From Bryobacteraceae bacterium (GTDB taxonomy: Bacteria; Acidobacteriota; Terriglobia; Bryobacterales; Bryobacteraceae): DNA of 37,180 bases. The stretch lies in assembly GCA_030041035.1 (NCBI GenBank), contig JASHOO010000315.1, forward strand, positions 1 through 37,180. Reading direction: 5' to 3'. The notes under the pieces are model-generated. The model was not told where the DNA came from. It saw only the letters and a program-made list of their open reading frames with translations, and ran no database searches. Of the stretch, positions 7,242 to 14,979 are shown one piece after another. Position 1 is the first letter of the stretch. Every line of letters begins with the position of its first letter. Made by a program: the position numbers and the translations under genes.

Positions 7242-7772
7242 ATGACGCAGACGAGCTTAACGGACCGAATTCTGCAACTGGCGATTGCCGTTCTTCTGGG
7301 CGCATTTGCGTGGGTGATTTACCTTTCGATCCATGAGCACGTTGTGCAGGTGGACGACACGGCTCCCGATTTCTCCATTACCGCGGAGAATGGGCGCACG
7401 ATTACGCGTTCCAATTTCGGGGGGAAGCTGTTGGTGCTGAATTTCTGGGCTTCGTATTGCCAGCCGTGCATCGAGGAATTACCTTCGCTCGATCAATTTC
7501 AGAGGGCGCTGGCGGATCAGGGAGTGGTGGTGCTGGGAGTCAGCATCGACAAGGACGCGAAGGCTTACCAGCAGTTTCTGCGCAGGTACGACGTTTCCTT
7601 CCTGACTGCGCGCGACCCGGACAACAAGATCAACGCCGAGTACGGCACCTTCAAAATACCGGAAACGTATCTCATCAACCGCGATGGCAAGGTAGTGGGC
7701 AAAATCATCAGTTCGACCAACTGGACCGATGAACGGATGGTGAGCTACGTGAAGTCGCTGTTGCAGGGATGA
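7242..7772 (+). CDS. TlpA/ResA-like membrane-anchored thioredoxin
   Basis: The true gene is the last 176 codons of the long track ORF 6855-7772; the upstream part is antisense to the PTPS genes. An N-terminal membrane anchor (ILQLAIAVLLGAFAWVIYL) precedes an AhpC/TSA-type thioredoxin domain beginning DDTAPDFSITAENG. The active site is FWASYCQPCIEELPSL, with C73 and C76 in a CxxC, and the cis-Pro region is KIPETYLINRDGKVVGK. Family members reduce disulfides outside the membrane, for example in cytochrome c maturation. Start choice: ATG 7242 is 6 nt after a TATAAA, suggesting a leaderless transcript. It is divergent to the PTPS operon. Confidence 0.9.
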   Translation: MTQTSLTDRILQLAIAVLLGAFAWVIYLSIHEHVVQVDDTAPDFSITAENGRTITRSNFGGKLLVLNFWASYCQPCIEELPSLDQFQRALADQGVVVLGVSIDKDAKAYQQFLRRYDVSFLTARDPDNKINAEYGTFKIPETYLINRDGKVVGKIISSTNWTDERMVSYVKSLLQG

Positions 7773-7812
7773 GGCCGGGTAGATCCGACCTCTACATCGA
7801 CGAAACGACGCG

Positions 7813-9255
7813 GTGAGCAGAATGCTTCCGGCCAAGGCCAAAGAAAAGCTGGCGCAACTGCTGGGACCGCGCGGGTATCTGGACCGGCCGGAAGACTTAA
7901 TCCTCTACGAATACGACGGCAGCGTGGATAAGGCGCGGCCGGACATCGTGGTGTTCCCGCGAACCACCGAGGATGTGGTGGCGATTGTCAGGATCGCGCG
8001 GGAGTTCGGCGTGCCCATCGTCGGGCGGGGCGCGGGAACGGGGCTGAGCGGTGGATCGATTGCACGCGCGGGGGGCATCACGGTTGCCTTTTCGCGCATG
8101 AACCGCATTCTGGAAATCGATTTGGAGAACGAGCGCGCGGTAGTGCAGCCGGGCGTAGTGAATCTGGATGTCACGCTGGCGGTTGATGGAAGCGGATATT
8201 TCTATGCGCCGGATCCCTCGAGCCAACGCGCCTGCACTATTGGCGGAAACGTATCGGAGAATGCCGGCGGGCCGCACACGCTGGCCTACGGCGTGACGAC
8301 GAATCACGTGCTGGGACTCGAGGTGGTGCTGCCGGACGGGACGGTGTATACGACTGGCGGCAAGGAACTCGATCTTCCGGGGTACGATTTGACGGGGCTG
8401 CTGACGGGTTCCGAGGGCACGATGGTGCTGGTGACGAAAGTCACCGTGCGGCTGATGCGGAAGCCTGAGCTGGTGAAGACAATTCTTGCGATTTACGATT
8501 CCGACGACGACGCGGGGCGCACGGTGGCAGAGATCACGGCGCGGGCGATTACGCCGGTGGCGGTGGAGATGCTGGATGGCGTGATGCTGAAGATGGTGGA
8601 ACAGGCCACGCATGCCGGCTACCCGCTGGATGCGGCGGCGGTACTGCTGATCGAACTGGAAGGAATTCGCGAAGTGGTGGAGGAGCAGGTGGAGCAGATT
8701 CGCGAGGCGGCGCAAAGCTGTGGGGCGAGGGAGGTGCGGCTGGCGAAATCGGCTGAAGAGCGCGAGCTGCTTTGGAAGGGGCGCAAGAACGCGTTCGGGG
8801 CAATTGGGCGGGTGAGCCCAACCTATTATGTGCAGGACGGCGTGGTGCCGCGCACCAAGATCGTTCCGACGCTGCGGTTTATCGGCGAAGTGAGCAAGAA
8901 GTATGGGCTGATCATCAGCAACATCTTTCATGCGGGCGACGGCAACATGCACCCCATCATTCTGTTTGACACGCGGAAGGCGGGCGATCTCGAGAAGACC
9001 ATCGCGGCGGGCGAGGAAATTCTCCAATACTGCATTGATGCAGGAGGATCGATCACGGGCGAGCACGGGGTGGGCATGGAAAAGAACGAGATGATGGGCC
9101 ACCTGTTTTCCGCGGAGACGCTGGACATGATGCGGAGATTCAAAGAGCTGTTTGATCCCGACAACCGGATGAATCCGGGCAAGGTGCTGCCCACCGGGAA
9201 AGGCTGCCTGGAGATTCGGCAGCCGGCGTTGGGGCCGGGAGCGGCAACCTATTGA
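7813..9255 (+). CDS. glcD: FAD-linked oxidase, glycolate oxidase subunit GlcD / D-lactate dehydrogenase type
   Basis: The 480-residue protein is full length for GlcD-type FAD_binding_4/FAD-oxidase_C flavoproteins. The FAD-binding part (about 45-225) contains VVFPRTTEDVVAIV, GRGAGTGLSGG and DPSSQRACTIGGNVSENAGG. The C-terminal half has the metal/substrate signatures IISNIFHAGDGNMHP and GGSITGEHGVGMEK. It should oxidise glycolate, D-lactate or a related 2-hydroxy acid and pass electrons to a quinone or to GlcE/GlcF partners, which are not seen here. The GTG at 7813 is the longest sensible start; ATG 7822 with GGTGAG 4 nt upstream is a good alternative. It lies 40 bp after the thioredoxin gene and may be cotranscribed. 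Confidence 0.88.
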   Translation: MSRMLPAKAKEKLAQLLGPRGYLDRPEDLILYEYDGSVDKARPDIVVFPRTTEDVVAIVRIAREFGVPIVGRGAGTGLSGGSIARAGGITVAFSRMNRILEIDLENERAVVQPGVVNLDVTLAVDGSGYFYAPDPSSQRACTIGGNVSENAGGPHTLAYGVTTNHVLGLEVVLPDGTVYTTGGKELDLPGYDLTGLLTGSEGTMVLVTKVTVRLMRKPELVKTILAIYDSDDDAGRTVAEITARAITPVAVEMLDGVMLKMVEQATHAGYPLDAAAVLLIELEGIREVVEEQVEQIREAAQSCGAREVRLAKSAEERELLWKGRKNAFGAIGRVSPTYYVQDGVVPRTKIVPTLRFIGEVSKKYGLIISNIFHAGDGNMHPIILFDTRKAGDLEKTIAAGEEILQYCIDAGGSITGEHGVGMEKNEMMGHLFSAETLDMMRRFKELFDPDNRMNPGKVLPTGKGCLEIRQPALGPGAATY

Positions 9256-9311
9256 CCGCAGAGTCGCCGAGAACCCCGAGAACCCCTTCAAATTAAGCAA
9301 CTTTAGTTAAG

Positions 9312-9340
9312 CTGACCCGTGCGCGCGGCTCCTGTATGAT
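9312..9340 (+). promoter_or_regulatory. Candidate sigma-70 promoter for the 2-oxoglutarate dehydrogenase gene
   Basis: CTGACC (9312-9317) and TATGAT (9335-9340) are separated by 17 nt and match the -35 and -10 consensus in four and five positions. They sit 25 bp upstream of the ATG at 9365. A purine-rich AGAGGAAG follows, somewhat far (about 12 nt) for a ribosome-binding site. Confidence 0.45.
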
Positions 9341-9364
9341 GGATAGAGGAAGTGCACCTCCTGC

Positions 9365-12300
9365 ATGGCAATCAAACCAGAACCTGATTTAGGGATCAAT
9401 AGCTGGCTCGAAGACGAGCTTTATCAACAGTACCTGCACGACCGTGGAGCGGTCGACGAGAGCTGGAAGCATGTTTTTGAAGAAGGCGGAAACGGGCTTC
9501 CGGCGCCGGCGAAGCCAGAGGAGCAGGCAGTGCGGAAGGTGGAGGAGGCGGGGCCAACGGTTTCGGGCGATGAACTGGCGCCACTACGCGGGGCAGCCGC
9601 GCGCATTGCGGAAAACATGGGCGCCAGTCTTGCGGTGCCGGTGGCGACCTCGCAGCGCACCATTCCGGTCAAGGTAATCGACGAGAACCGGCGCATCATC
9701 AATCACCATCGGACGCTGCTGGGGAAGAGCAAGGTTTCCTACACGCATATCATCGGCTGGGCGATTGTGCGCGCTCTCGAATATTTCCCAGGGCTGAATC
9801 ACGCGTACGCGGAGCAGAATGGCGAGCCGTTTCGCGTGGTGCGCAAGACCATCAACCTCGGCATCGCGGTAGATGTAGCGGCGAAGAGTGGCGCGCGGAA
9901 TCTGCTGGTGCCGAATCTGAAAAACGCCGGTGGAATCGATTTTCAGCAGTACGTGACGGCGTTTGACGATCTGGTGAGCCGGGCCCGCAGCGGAAAACTC
10001 ACCAGCGAAGATTTTCAAGCAACGACGATTTCCATCACCAATCCGGGCACGGTGGGAACGATGCAATCGACGCCGCGGCTGATGGTGGGGCAGGGCGCGA
10101 TCATCGCGGTGGGCACGATCGATTATCCGGCCGAGTACCAGGGTACTGCGCCGGAGATGCGCGCCGCGCTGGGAATCAGCAAGGTGATGACGCTGACCTG
10201 CACGTACGATCACCGCATCATTCAGGGCGCGGAGTCAGGCATGTTTTTGGGGAAACTCCAGGCGCTGGTGAACGGGGAAGACGGGTTCTACGAAGAAATT
10301 TTCGAGCACTTGAAGCTGCCTTACAACCCGGTGCGGTGGGAGCCGGACCGGCAGGTGAGCCTTCCCGGTGCAACGGGGCACACGGCGGAGGTGGCGAAGG
10401 AAGCGGCGGTACTTCAGTTGATTAATGCGTATCGCGTGCGCGGGCATCTGATCGCGGATCTCGATCCGCTCGGCGGTGAACCCAGTTACCATGCGGAACT
10501 GGATCCGCTGCGTTATGGGCTGACGATTTGGGATCTGGATCGCGAGTTTCTTACCGGCTCGCTGGGTGAGGCGATCGGAGAAGGGGCGCCGAAGTCGGTC
10601 GCCACGCTGCGCGAGATTCTGGAAACGCTGCGCCAGACTTACTGCGGCAAGATCGGGTGCGAGTACATGAACATCCAGCATCCGGAGCAGAAGCGCTGGC
10701 TGCAGCAGCGCATGGAGCCGGAGGCAAACAACTGGCCGCTGGATCGTGCAGTCCGGCTGCGGATTCTGGATGACGTGATCGGGGCCGAACAGTTCGAGCA
10801 CTTTCTACATTCGCGGTTCGTGGGACAGAAGCGGTTCTCGTTGCAGGGTGCGGAGACGGCGATCGCGATCCTGCACGAACTGCTGGACCGGGCGGCCGAC
10901 CGCAACGTGCATGAGATCGTGATGGGGATGGCGCACCGGGGGCGGCTCACGGTGCTTGCCAATATCGTGGGCAAACCACTGGCGCAGATCTTCTCGGAGT
11001 TCGAAGGCAACATGGACCCTTCGAGCACGCAGGGATCGGGCGACGTGAAGTACCATCTGGGTGCGCGCGGGGTGCGGCGGTCGGAATCGGGCAAGGAGAT
11101 TGTGGTTTCGGTGGCGCCCAATCCGAGCCATCTGGAAGCGGTTGATCCGGTGGTGGAGGGCATTGTGCGGCCGAAGCAGGACCGGCTGGGCGATATCGAG
11201 CGGGAGCGCGTGATTCCACTGCTGATTCACGGCGATGCGGCGTTTGCCGGGCAGGGAGTGGTGGCGGAGACGCTGAATCTTTCGCAACTGGACGGCTATT
11301 CGACGGGCGGCACGATTCACCTGATCATCAACAACCAGATCGGTTTCACGACGCTGCCGGACGAGGCGCGCTCAACGCCTTATTCAACCGATGTGGCGCG
11401 CATGGTGCAGGCGCCGATTTTTCACGTGAACGGTGACGATCCGGAAGCCGCCATCCGCGTGGCGCAGATCGCGTTCGATTACCGGCAGGAGTTCAAGAAG
11501 GATGTCGTGATCGACATGTTCTGCTACCGCCGCTGGGGCCACAACGAGGCTGACGACCCGAGTTACACGCAGCCACTGCTGTACAAGAAGATCAAGGACC
11601 ATCCCTCGGTGGCGGTGCTCTACGGAGAGCGGCTGGCGCGCGAAGAAGTGGTGAGTCCGGCTGAGGTTCAGGCGATCTACAAACGCAAAACGGCGCAGCT
11701 TGCCCAAGCCTTCGACGCCGCGCAGGAGCGTGCGGAGCAGTACGAACGGCAGGAACTGAGTGAGGTGCCCGAAGCCGAAATGATCACGATGCCGCACGCC
11801 ACGGCGGTGAGTGAAGCTTTGTTGGAACGGGTAGTGGTTGGTATCACGTCCTTCGCGGAAAATTTCCACCTGCATCCCAAGCTGCACGGCTTTGTGGAAA
11901 AACGTCGAGAGGCGTGGGAGAAAGGCGGGCCGATCGACTGGGCCTATGGGGAAGCGCTGGCGTTCGGGACGCTGGTGCTGGAAGGAACGCCGGTACGGTT
12001 GAGCGGGCAGGATTCTGGCCGCGGCACATTCAGCCAGCGTCATTTGGTTTTTTATGACGCCGAGACCGGGCACAAGTACTGCCCATTGCAGCACGTGGCG
12101 GACGGCCAGGGGCATTTCGATGTGTTCGACAGCTCGCTCAGCGAGTTTGCGGTGCTGGGATTCGAGTTCGGCTACAGCGTGGCCGATCCGCTGACGCTGG
12201 TGATGTGGGAGGCGCAGTTCGGCGATTTCGCCAACGGCGCGCAAGTGATGATCGACCAGTTCATCATGGCGGCGGAGTCCAAGTGGGGCCAGCCGAGCGG

Positions 12301-13042
12301 CCTAGTGATGCTGCTGCCGCACGGCTACGAAGGCCAGGGGCCGGAGCATTCGAGCGCGCGCATCGAGCGGTTTCTGGTTCTTTCGGCGGAGCAGAATGTT
12401 CAGGTAACGAACTGCTCGACGCCCGCGCAATACTTTCACCTGTTGCGGCGCCAGATGCGCGGCGGAGCCGACCGGCGTGGCATGCGCAAACCGCTGGTCA
12501 TTTTCACGCCCAAGCGCATGTTGCGCTACCCGCGCGCGGCCTCCACGTTTGCCGAGCTGATGACCGGCGGCTTCCGCGAGATTCTGGATGACCCGTCGGC
12601 GGATACGGGGCGGGTTTCGCGGCTGGTGTTCTGCACGGGCCAGATCTATTACGATCTGATGGCAGCGCGCGAGGGGGAGAAGGCAAATCACGCGGCCATC
12701 GTGCGGATTGAGCAGTTGTATCCATTTGCGGCGGAACAGGTGAAGGATGTGCTGCTGCGATACCCGATCACTTGCGAAGTGGTGTGGGCGCAGGAAGAGC
12801 CGCGCAACATGGGGCCGTGGCGATTCATTTCCGAGCAGATGAAGCCGCTGCTGGCTTCGACGCAGCGCGAACTGCGCTACGCAGGGCGTCCGGAAAGCGC
12901 CAGCCCGGCGACGGGTTCGTTGAAACGCCACCAGGAAGAGCAGTCGGACATTGTTCGCGAGGCCCTGACACCGGGAGGGACGCCGGGCGCAAGCAAAGTG
13001 CGGATGATGGTGCGGCGCAAGACATCGGTCCAGCGAAGCTGA
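9365..13042 (+). CDS. kgd: Multifunctional 2-oxoglutarate dehydrogenase E1 with N-terminal E2 succinyltransferase domain (Kgd type)
   Basis: The 1225-residue protein has the architecture of mycobacterial Kgd. A short N-terminal docking segment (SWLEDELYQQYLHD, residues 14-27) and an Ala/Pro/Glu linker come first. A 2-oxoacid dehydrogenase acyltransferase domain follows (about 75-320), with catalytic His283 in CTYDHRIIQGAESG and no lipoyl domain. The ThDP-dependent E1 follows: YRVRGHLIADLDPL, MGMAHRGRLTVLANIVGKP, GDAAFAGQGVV, DMFCYRRWGHNEADDPSYTQP and the C-terminal VVWAQEEPRNMGPW. It decarboxylates 2-oxoglutarate and transfers succinyl groups in the TCA cycle, needing a lipoylated E2 and an E3 from elsewhere. 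In mycobacteria GarA controls this enzyme; no FHA-domain gene is nearby. Confidence 0.95.
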   Translation: MAIKPEPDLGINSWLEDELYQQYLHDRGAVDESWKHVFEEGGNGLPAPAKPEEQAVRKVEEAGPTVSGDELAPLRGAAARIAENMGASLAVPVATSQRTIPVKVIDENRRIINHHRTLLGKSKVSYTHIIGWAIVRALEYFPGLNHAYAEQNGEPFRVVRKTINLGIAVDVAAKSGARNLLVPNLKNAGGIDFQQYVTAFDDLVSRARSGKLTSEDFQATTISITNPGTVGTMQSTPRLMVGQGAIIAVGTIDYPAEYQGTAPEMRAALGISKVMTLTCTYDHRIIQGAESGMFLGKLQALVNGEDGFYEEIFEHLKLPYNPVRWEPDRQVSLPGATGHTAEVAKEAAVLQLINAYRVRGHLIADLDPLGGEPSYHAELDPLRYGLTIWDLDREFLTGSLGEAIGEGAPKSVATLREILETLRQTYCGKIGCEYMNIQHPEQKRWLQQRMEPEANNWPLDRAVRLRILDDVIGAEQFEHFLHSRFVGQKRFSLQGAETAIAILHELLDRAADRNVHEIVMGMAHRGRLTVLANIVGKPLAQIFSEFEGNMDPSSTQGSGDVKYHLGARGVRRSESGKEIVVSVAPNPSHLEAVDPVVEGIVRPKQDRLGDIERERVIPLLIHGDAAFAGQGVVAETLNLSQLDGYSTGGTIHLIINNQIGFTTLPDEARSTPYSTDVARMVQAPIFHVNGDDPEAAIRVAQIAFDYRQEFKKDVVIDMFCYRRWGHNEADDPSYTQPLLYKKIKDHPSVAVLYGERLAREEVVSPAEVQAIYKRKTAQLAQAFDAAQERAEQYERQELSEVPEAEMITMPHATAVSEALLERVVVGITSFAENFHLHPKLHGFVEKRREAWEKGGPIDWAYGEALAFGTLVLEGTPVRLSGQDSGRGTFSQRHLVFYDAETGHKYCPLQHVADGQGHFDVFDSSLSEFAVLGFEFGYSVADPLTLVMWEAQFGDFANGAQVMIDQFIMAAESKWGQPSGLVMLLPHGYEGQGPEHSSARIERFLVLSAEQNVQVTNCSTPAQYFHLLRRQMRGGADRRGMRKPLVIFTPKRMLRYPRAASTFAELMTGGFREILDDPSADTGRVSRLVFCTGQIYYDLMAAREGEKANHAAIVRIEQLYPFAAEQVKDVLLRYPITCEVVWAQEEPRNMGPWRFISEQMKPLLASTQRELRYAGRPESASPATGSLKRHQEEQSDIVREALTPGGTPGASKVRMMVRRKTSVQRS

Positions 13043-13097
13043 GATCGACTGAAAGCAAAGGGCTTCCTGCCCCCGGTCTTTCAAACCGACTAGCACC

Positions 13098-13124
13098 TAA
13101 CCGGTAAACCTTTCTACAGTCTAA
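13098..13124 (+). promoter_or_regulatory. Candidate ECF-type autoregulatory promoter (TAACC-N16-GTCTAA)
   Basis: TAACC at 13098-13102 and GTCTAA at 13119-13124 are 16 nt apart, matching the AAC-type -35 and TC(T/G)AA-type -10 of many ECF promoters. They lie 11 bp upstream of the ECF sigma ATG. Autoregulation is common for ECF operons. Based on pattern only. Confidence 0.4.
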
Positions 13125-13135
13125 AGATCAGCCGG

Positions 13136-13711
13136 ATGGAACAGAGCGATGCCGAGGCGGTCGCACAGATCCGCGCCGGGAACGCCGATGCGTATCGTGT
13201 GCTGGTGGAGCGCCACAGCCGCAGTGTTTTCCGTCTGGCGTTTCGTATGACGGGTAACCAGCAGGACGCCGAAGATCTGGTGCAGGAAACCTTCCTGCGG
13301 GCATTCCGCCAGCTCCGGAAATACGACGGCCGCGCGGGGTTCGGCACATGGCTGTACCGTATTGCCGCTAACTGCTCGCTGGATCTGATCCGGGCCCGGA
13401 AGCGGCGCCAGGAACAACAGACGGCGGTGGACGAGGAAGGACAGGAAATGGCGGCCGCCGCATCCGGGGATCCGACACCAGACCGAATTGCGTTCAGCGG
13501 CGAGTTGCAGCAGTTGCTGGAGCCGGCGCTGAACCGGTTGAGCCCCACCGAGCGGACGGCGTTTGTGTTGCGACATTACGAAGGCATGTGCATTGAGGAG
13601 ATCGGGAAGGCGCTGGGTGTGCAGGCGGGCGCAGCCAAGCACAGCGTGTTTCGCGCCGTGCAGAAGCTGCGGCGGGCGCTCGAGCCGGCGGTGAGTACGG
13701 GAAGGCCATGA
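13136..13711 (+). CDS. RpoE-like ECF sigma factor
   Basis: This is a 191-residue ECF sigma factor. Region 2 (about 18-85) has YRVLVERHSRSVFRLAFRMTG, DAEDLVQETFLRAFRQL and FGTWLYRIAANCSLDLIRARKRR. Region 4 (about 125-180) has LSPTERTAFVLRHYEGMCIEEI and the helix-turn-helix GVQAGAAKHSVFRAVQKLRRAL. Its stop overlaps the start of the anti-sigma gene (ATGA), so the two are translationally coupled in a one-to-one ratio, as usual for sigma/anti-sigma pairs. It heads a five-gene run that includes three secreted proteins, likely targets or sensory partners. Upstream lies a candidate ECF-type promoter, suggesting positive autoregulation. There is no good Shine-Dalgarno before ATG 13136. Confidence 0.94.
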   Translation: MEQSDAEAVAQIRAGNADAYRVLVERHSRSVFRLAFRMTGNQQDAEDLVQETFLRAFRQLRKYDGRAGFGTWLYRIAANCSLDLIRARKRRQEQQTAVDEEGQEMAAAASGDPTPDRIAFSGELQQLLEPALNRLSPTERTAFVLRHYEGMCIEEIGKALGVQAGAAKHSVFRAVQKLRRALEPAVSTGRP

Positions 13712-14460
13712 AGCATCTGCACGAGGAAGAGCTGGTTCTGCATTATTACGGGGAAGGCGCGGAGTGGGCCGGTGAGCATTTGCAAATTTGCCAAGCGTGC
13801 CGCGCGTCGTTCGAGTCTTTAGAGCGCGTGTTGCGGGCCATGGACCGGCTGGAAGCGCCCGAGCCGGCGCACGGGTATGAGGGCCGGGTGTGGAACCGGC
13901 TTGCGCCGGGGTTGACGAAATCGCGAGCACGATGGTGGAGCGAACTCGGCGCATGGCTCACGCCACGGCGCCTGGCAACGGTTGCGGCCATGGCGGCCTT
14001 GCTGGTGGCGGCATTTCTGGCGGGAAGAGTTTCACAGCAGCGGCAGCAGACGGCTGGGCTCTCGGGCCCGGTGCGCGAGCGCATCATGCTGGTGGCCGTG
14101 GGCGAGCATCTGGAGCGCTCGCAGATGATCCTGGTCGAGCTGGTGAACAATTCGGCTACCGGACCGGTGGACATCTCGGAAGAGAAGCAGCGTGCACGGG
14201 ATCTGGTGGACGAGAACCGGCTTTACCGGCAGGCCGCGCTCAAGAACGGCGACCGGGGCGTTTCCAGTGTTCTGGATGAACTGGAGCGCACACTATTGGA
14301 GGTGGCGCACAGTCCGTCAAAGCTCGACTCGGCGGAGTTTGCGCGAATTCGCGAGCGCATCGAGGCGGATGGCATTTTGTTCAAGATTCGTGTGGTGGGC
14401 AGCAACTTGAGAGAGAGGGAGCGAACTCCGCTAGCGACCGGGAGCGGCGAGGCGCTTTGA
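13708..14460 (+). CDS. Membrane-spanning zinc-finger anti-sigma factor
   Basis: The 250-residue protein carries an N-terminal zf-HC2 (ZAS) motif, H24-x3-C28-x2-C31 (HLQICQAC), the sigma-binding module that holds ECF factors inactive. A single membrane helix follows at about 89-105 (LATVAAMAALLVAAFLA). The C-terminal 145 residues would be periplasmic and are mostly charged helices (REQ/RIMLVAVGEHLERSQMILVELVNN, then DLVDENRLYRQAALKNG). That domain presumably senses an envelope signal, directly or through the secreted coiled-coil and HEAT proteins encoded next. Coupled to the sigma gene by an ATGA overlap. Confidence 0.88.
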   Translation: MKHLHEEELVLHYYGEGAEWAGEHLQICQACRASFESLERVLRAMDRLEAPEPAHGYEGRVWNRLAPGLTKSRARWWSELGAWLTPRRLATVAAMAALLVAAFLAGRVSQQRQQTAGLSGPVRERIMLVAVGEHLERSQMILVELVNNSATGPVDISEEKQRARDLVDENRLYRQAALKNGDRGVSSVLDELERTLLEVAHSPSKLDSAEFARIRERIEADGILFKIRVVGSNLRERERTPLATGSGEAL

Positions 14461-14470
14461 GGGAGGGAAC

Positions 14471-14977
14471 ATGAGGACGTTCGCGACGGTGGTATTGCTG
14501 GCGGCCGGAGTCGGCATCATGATTACGGCGCAGGGATTGCAGACGACGCAAAACAGCAGCGAGCAGAAGGAGGCGGTGCGGCGCGCGCTCGAGCGGGATG
14601 AAGACGCGGACGAGCAACAGGCGGCAGCCGACGAACGGCAAGCCGAGCTTGACCAGGCCCAGGCCGAACGCGATGCAGCCCAAGCCGATCGGGATGAAGC
14701 CCAGGCTGAGCGTGACGAACTGCAGGCCGGACGAGATGAAGAGCAGGCCGATCGAGATTCTGAACAAGCGGATCGCGAGCAGCAGCAGGCTGAGCAGGAT
14801 CAAGCGCAAGCTGGGCGAGATCAGGACCAGGCGGACCTTGACCAGGAACAGGCCGACCGGGACCAGGTGCAGGCGGAATTCGATCAGGAGGGAGCGGAAC
14901 AAGAGCAACAAGCGAACGCGCCGGCTCCGCGCGCGGTTGTTCCGCGGCCGCCGGCGCACGATCAACGGGAGAAGTAG
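14471..14977 (+). CDS. Secreted polar heptad-repeat protein (DxxQAxR repeats)
   Basis: The 168-residue protein begins with a signal peptide or anchor (FATVVLLAAGVGIMITAQG) and a short linker. Fourteen consecutive heptads of consensus D-x-x-Q-A-(D/E)-R fill residues 47-144. A proline-rich, basic tail follows (PAPRAVVPRPP). The repeats contain almost no Leu/Ile/Val; alanine is the only regular nonpolar residue. A rigid, highly charged single helix or very polar coiled coil is therefore more likely than a classic leucine-zipper coil. GGAGGG sits 5 nt before ATG, a strong ribosome-binding site. It lies 10 bp after the anti-sigma gene and 2 bp before the TPR/HEAT gene. It may be a periplasmic spacer or ruler; function unknown. 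Confidence 0.82.
   Translation: MRTFATVVLLAAGVGIMITAQGLQTTQNSSEQKEAVRRALERDEDADEQQAAADERQAELDQAQAERDAAQADRDEAQAERDELQAGRDEEQADRDSEQADREQQQAEQDQAQAGRDQDQADLDQEQADRDQVQAEFDQEGAEQEQQANAPAPRAVVPRPPAHDQREK
14609..14902 (+). repeat. Fourteen 21-bp repeats encoding the DxxQAxR heptads
   Basis: The repeat unit is about 21 bp and in frame, with recurring cores such as CAGGCCGA. Copies differ at synonymous and non-synonymous sites, so the array is old rather than a fresh slippage product. The heptad register never breaks. Confidence 0.75.
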
Positions 14978-14979
14978 TC

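Noticed and set aside
9262-9290. CGAGAACCC direct repeat after glcD
   Set aside because: Two short imperfect copies with no hairpin or T-run; no feature can be supported.
7897-9300. 467-residue minus-strand ORF
   Set aside because: Antisense shadow of the GlcD-type gene; its His/Arg-rich composition is typical of GC-rich shadow frames.
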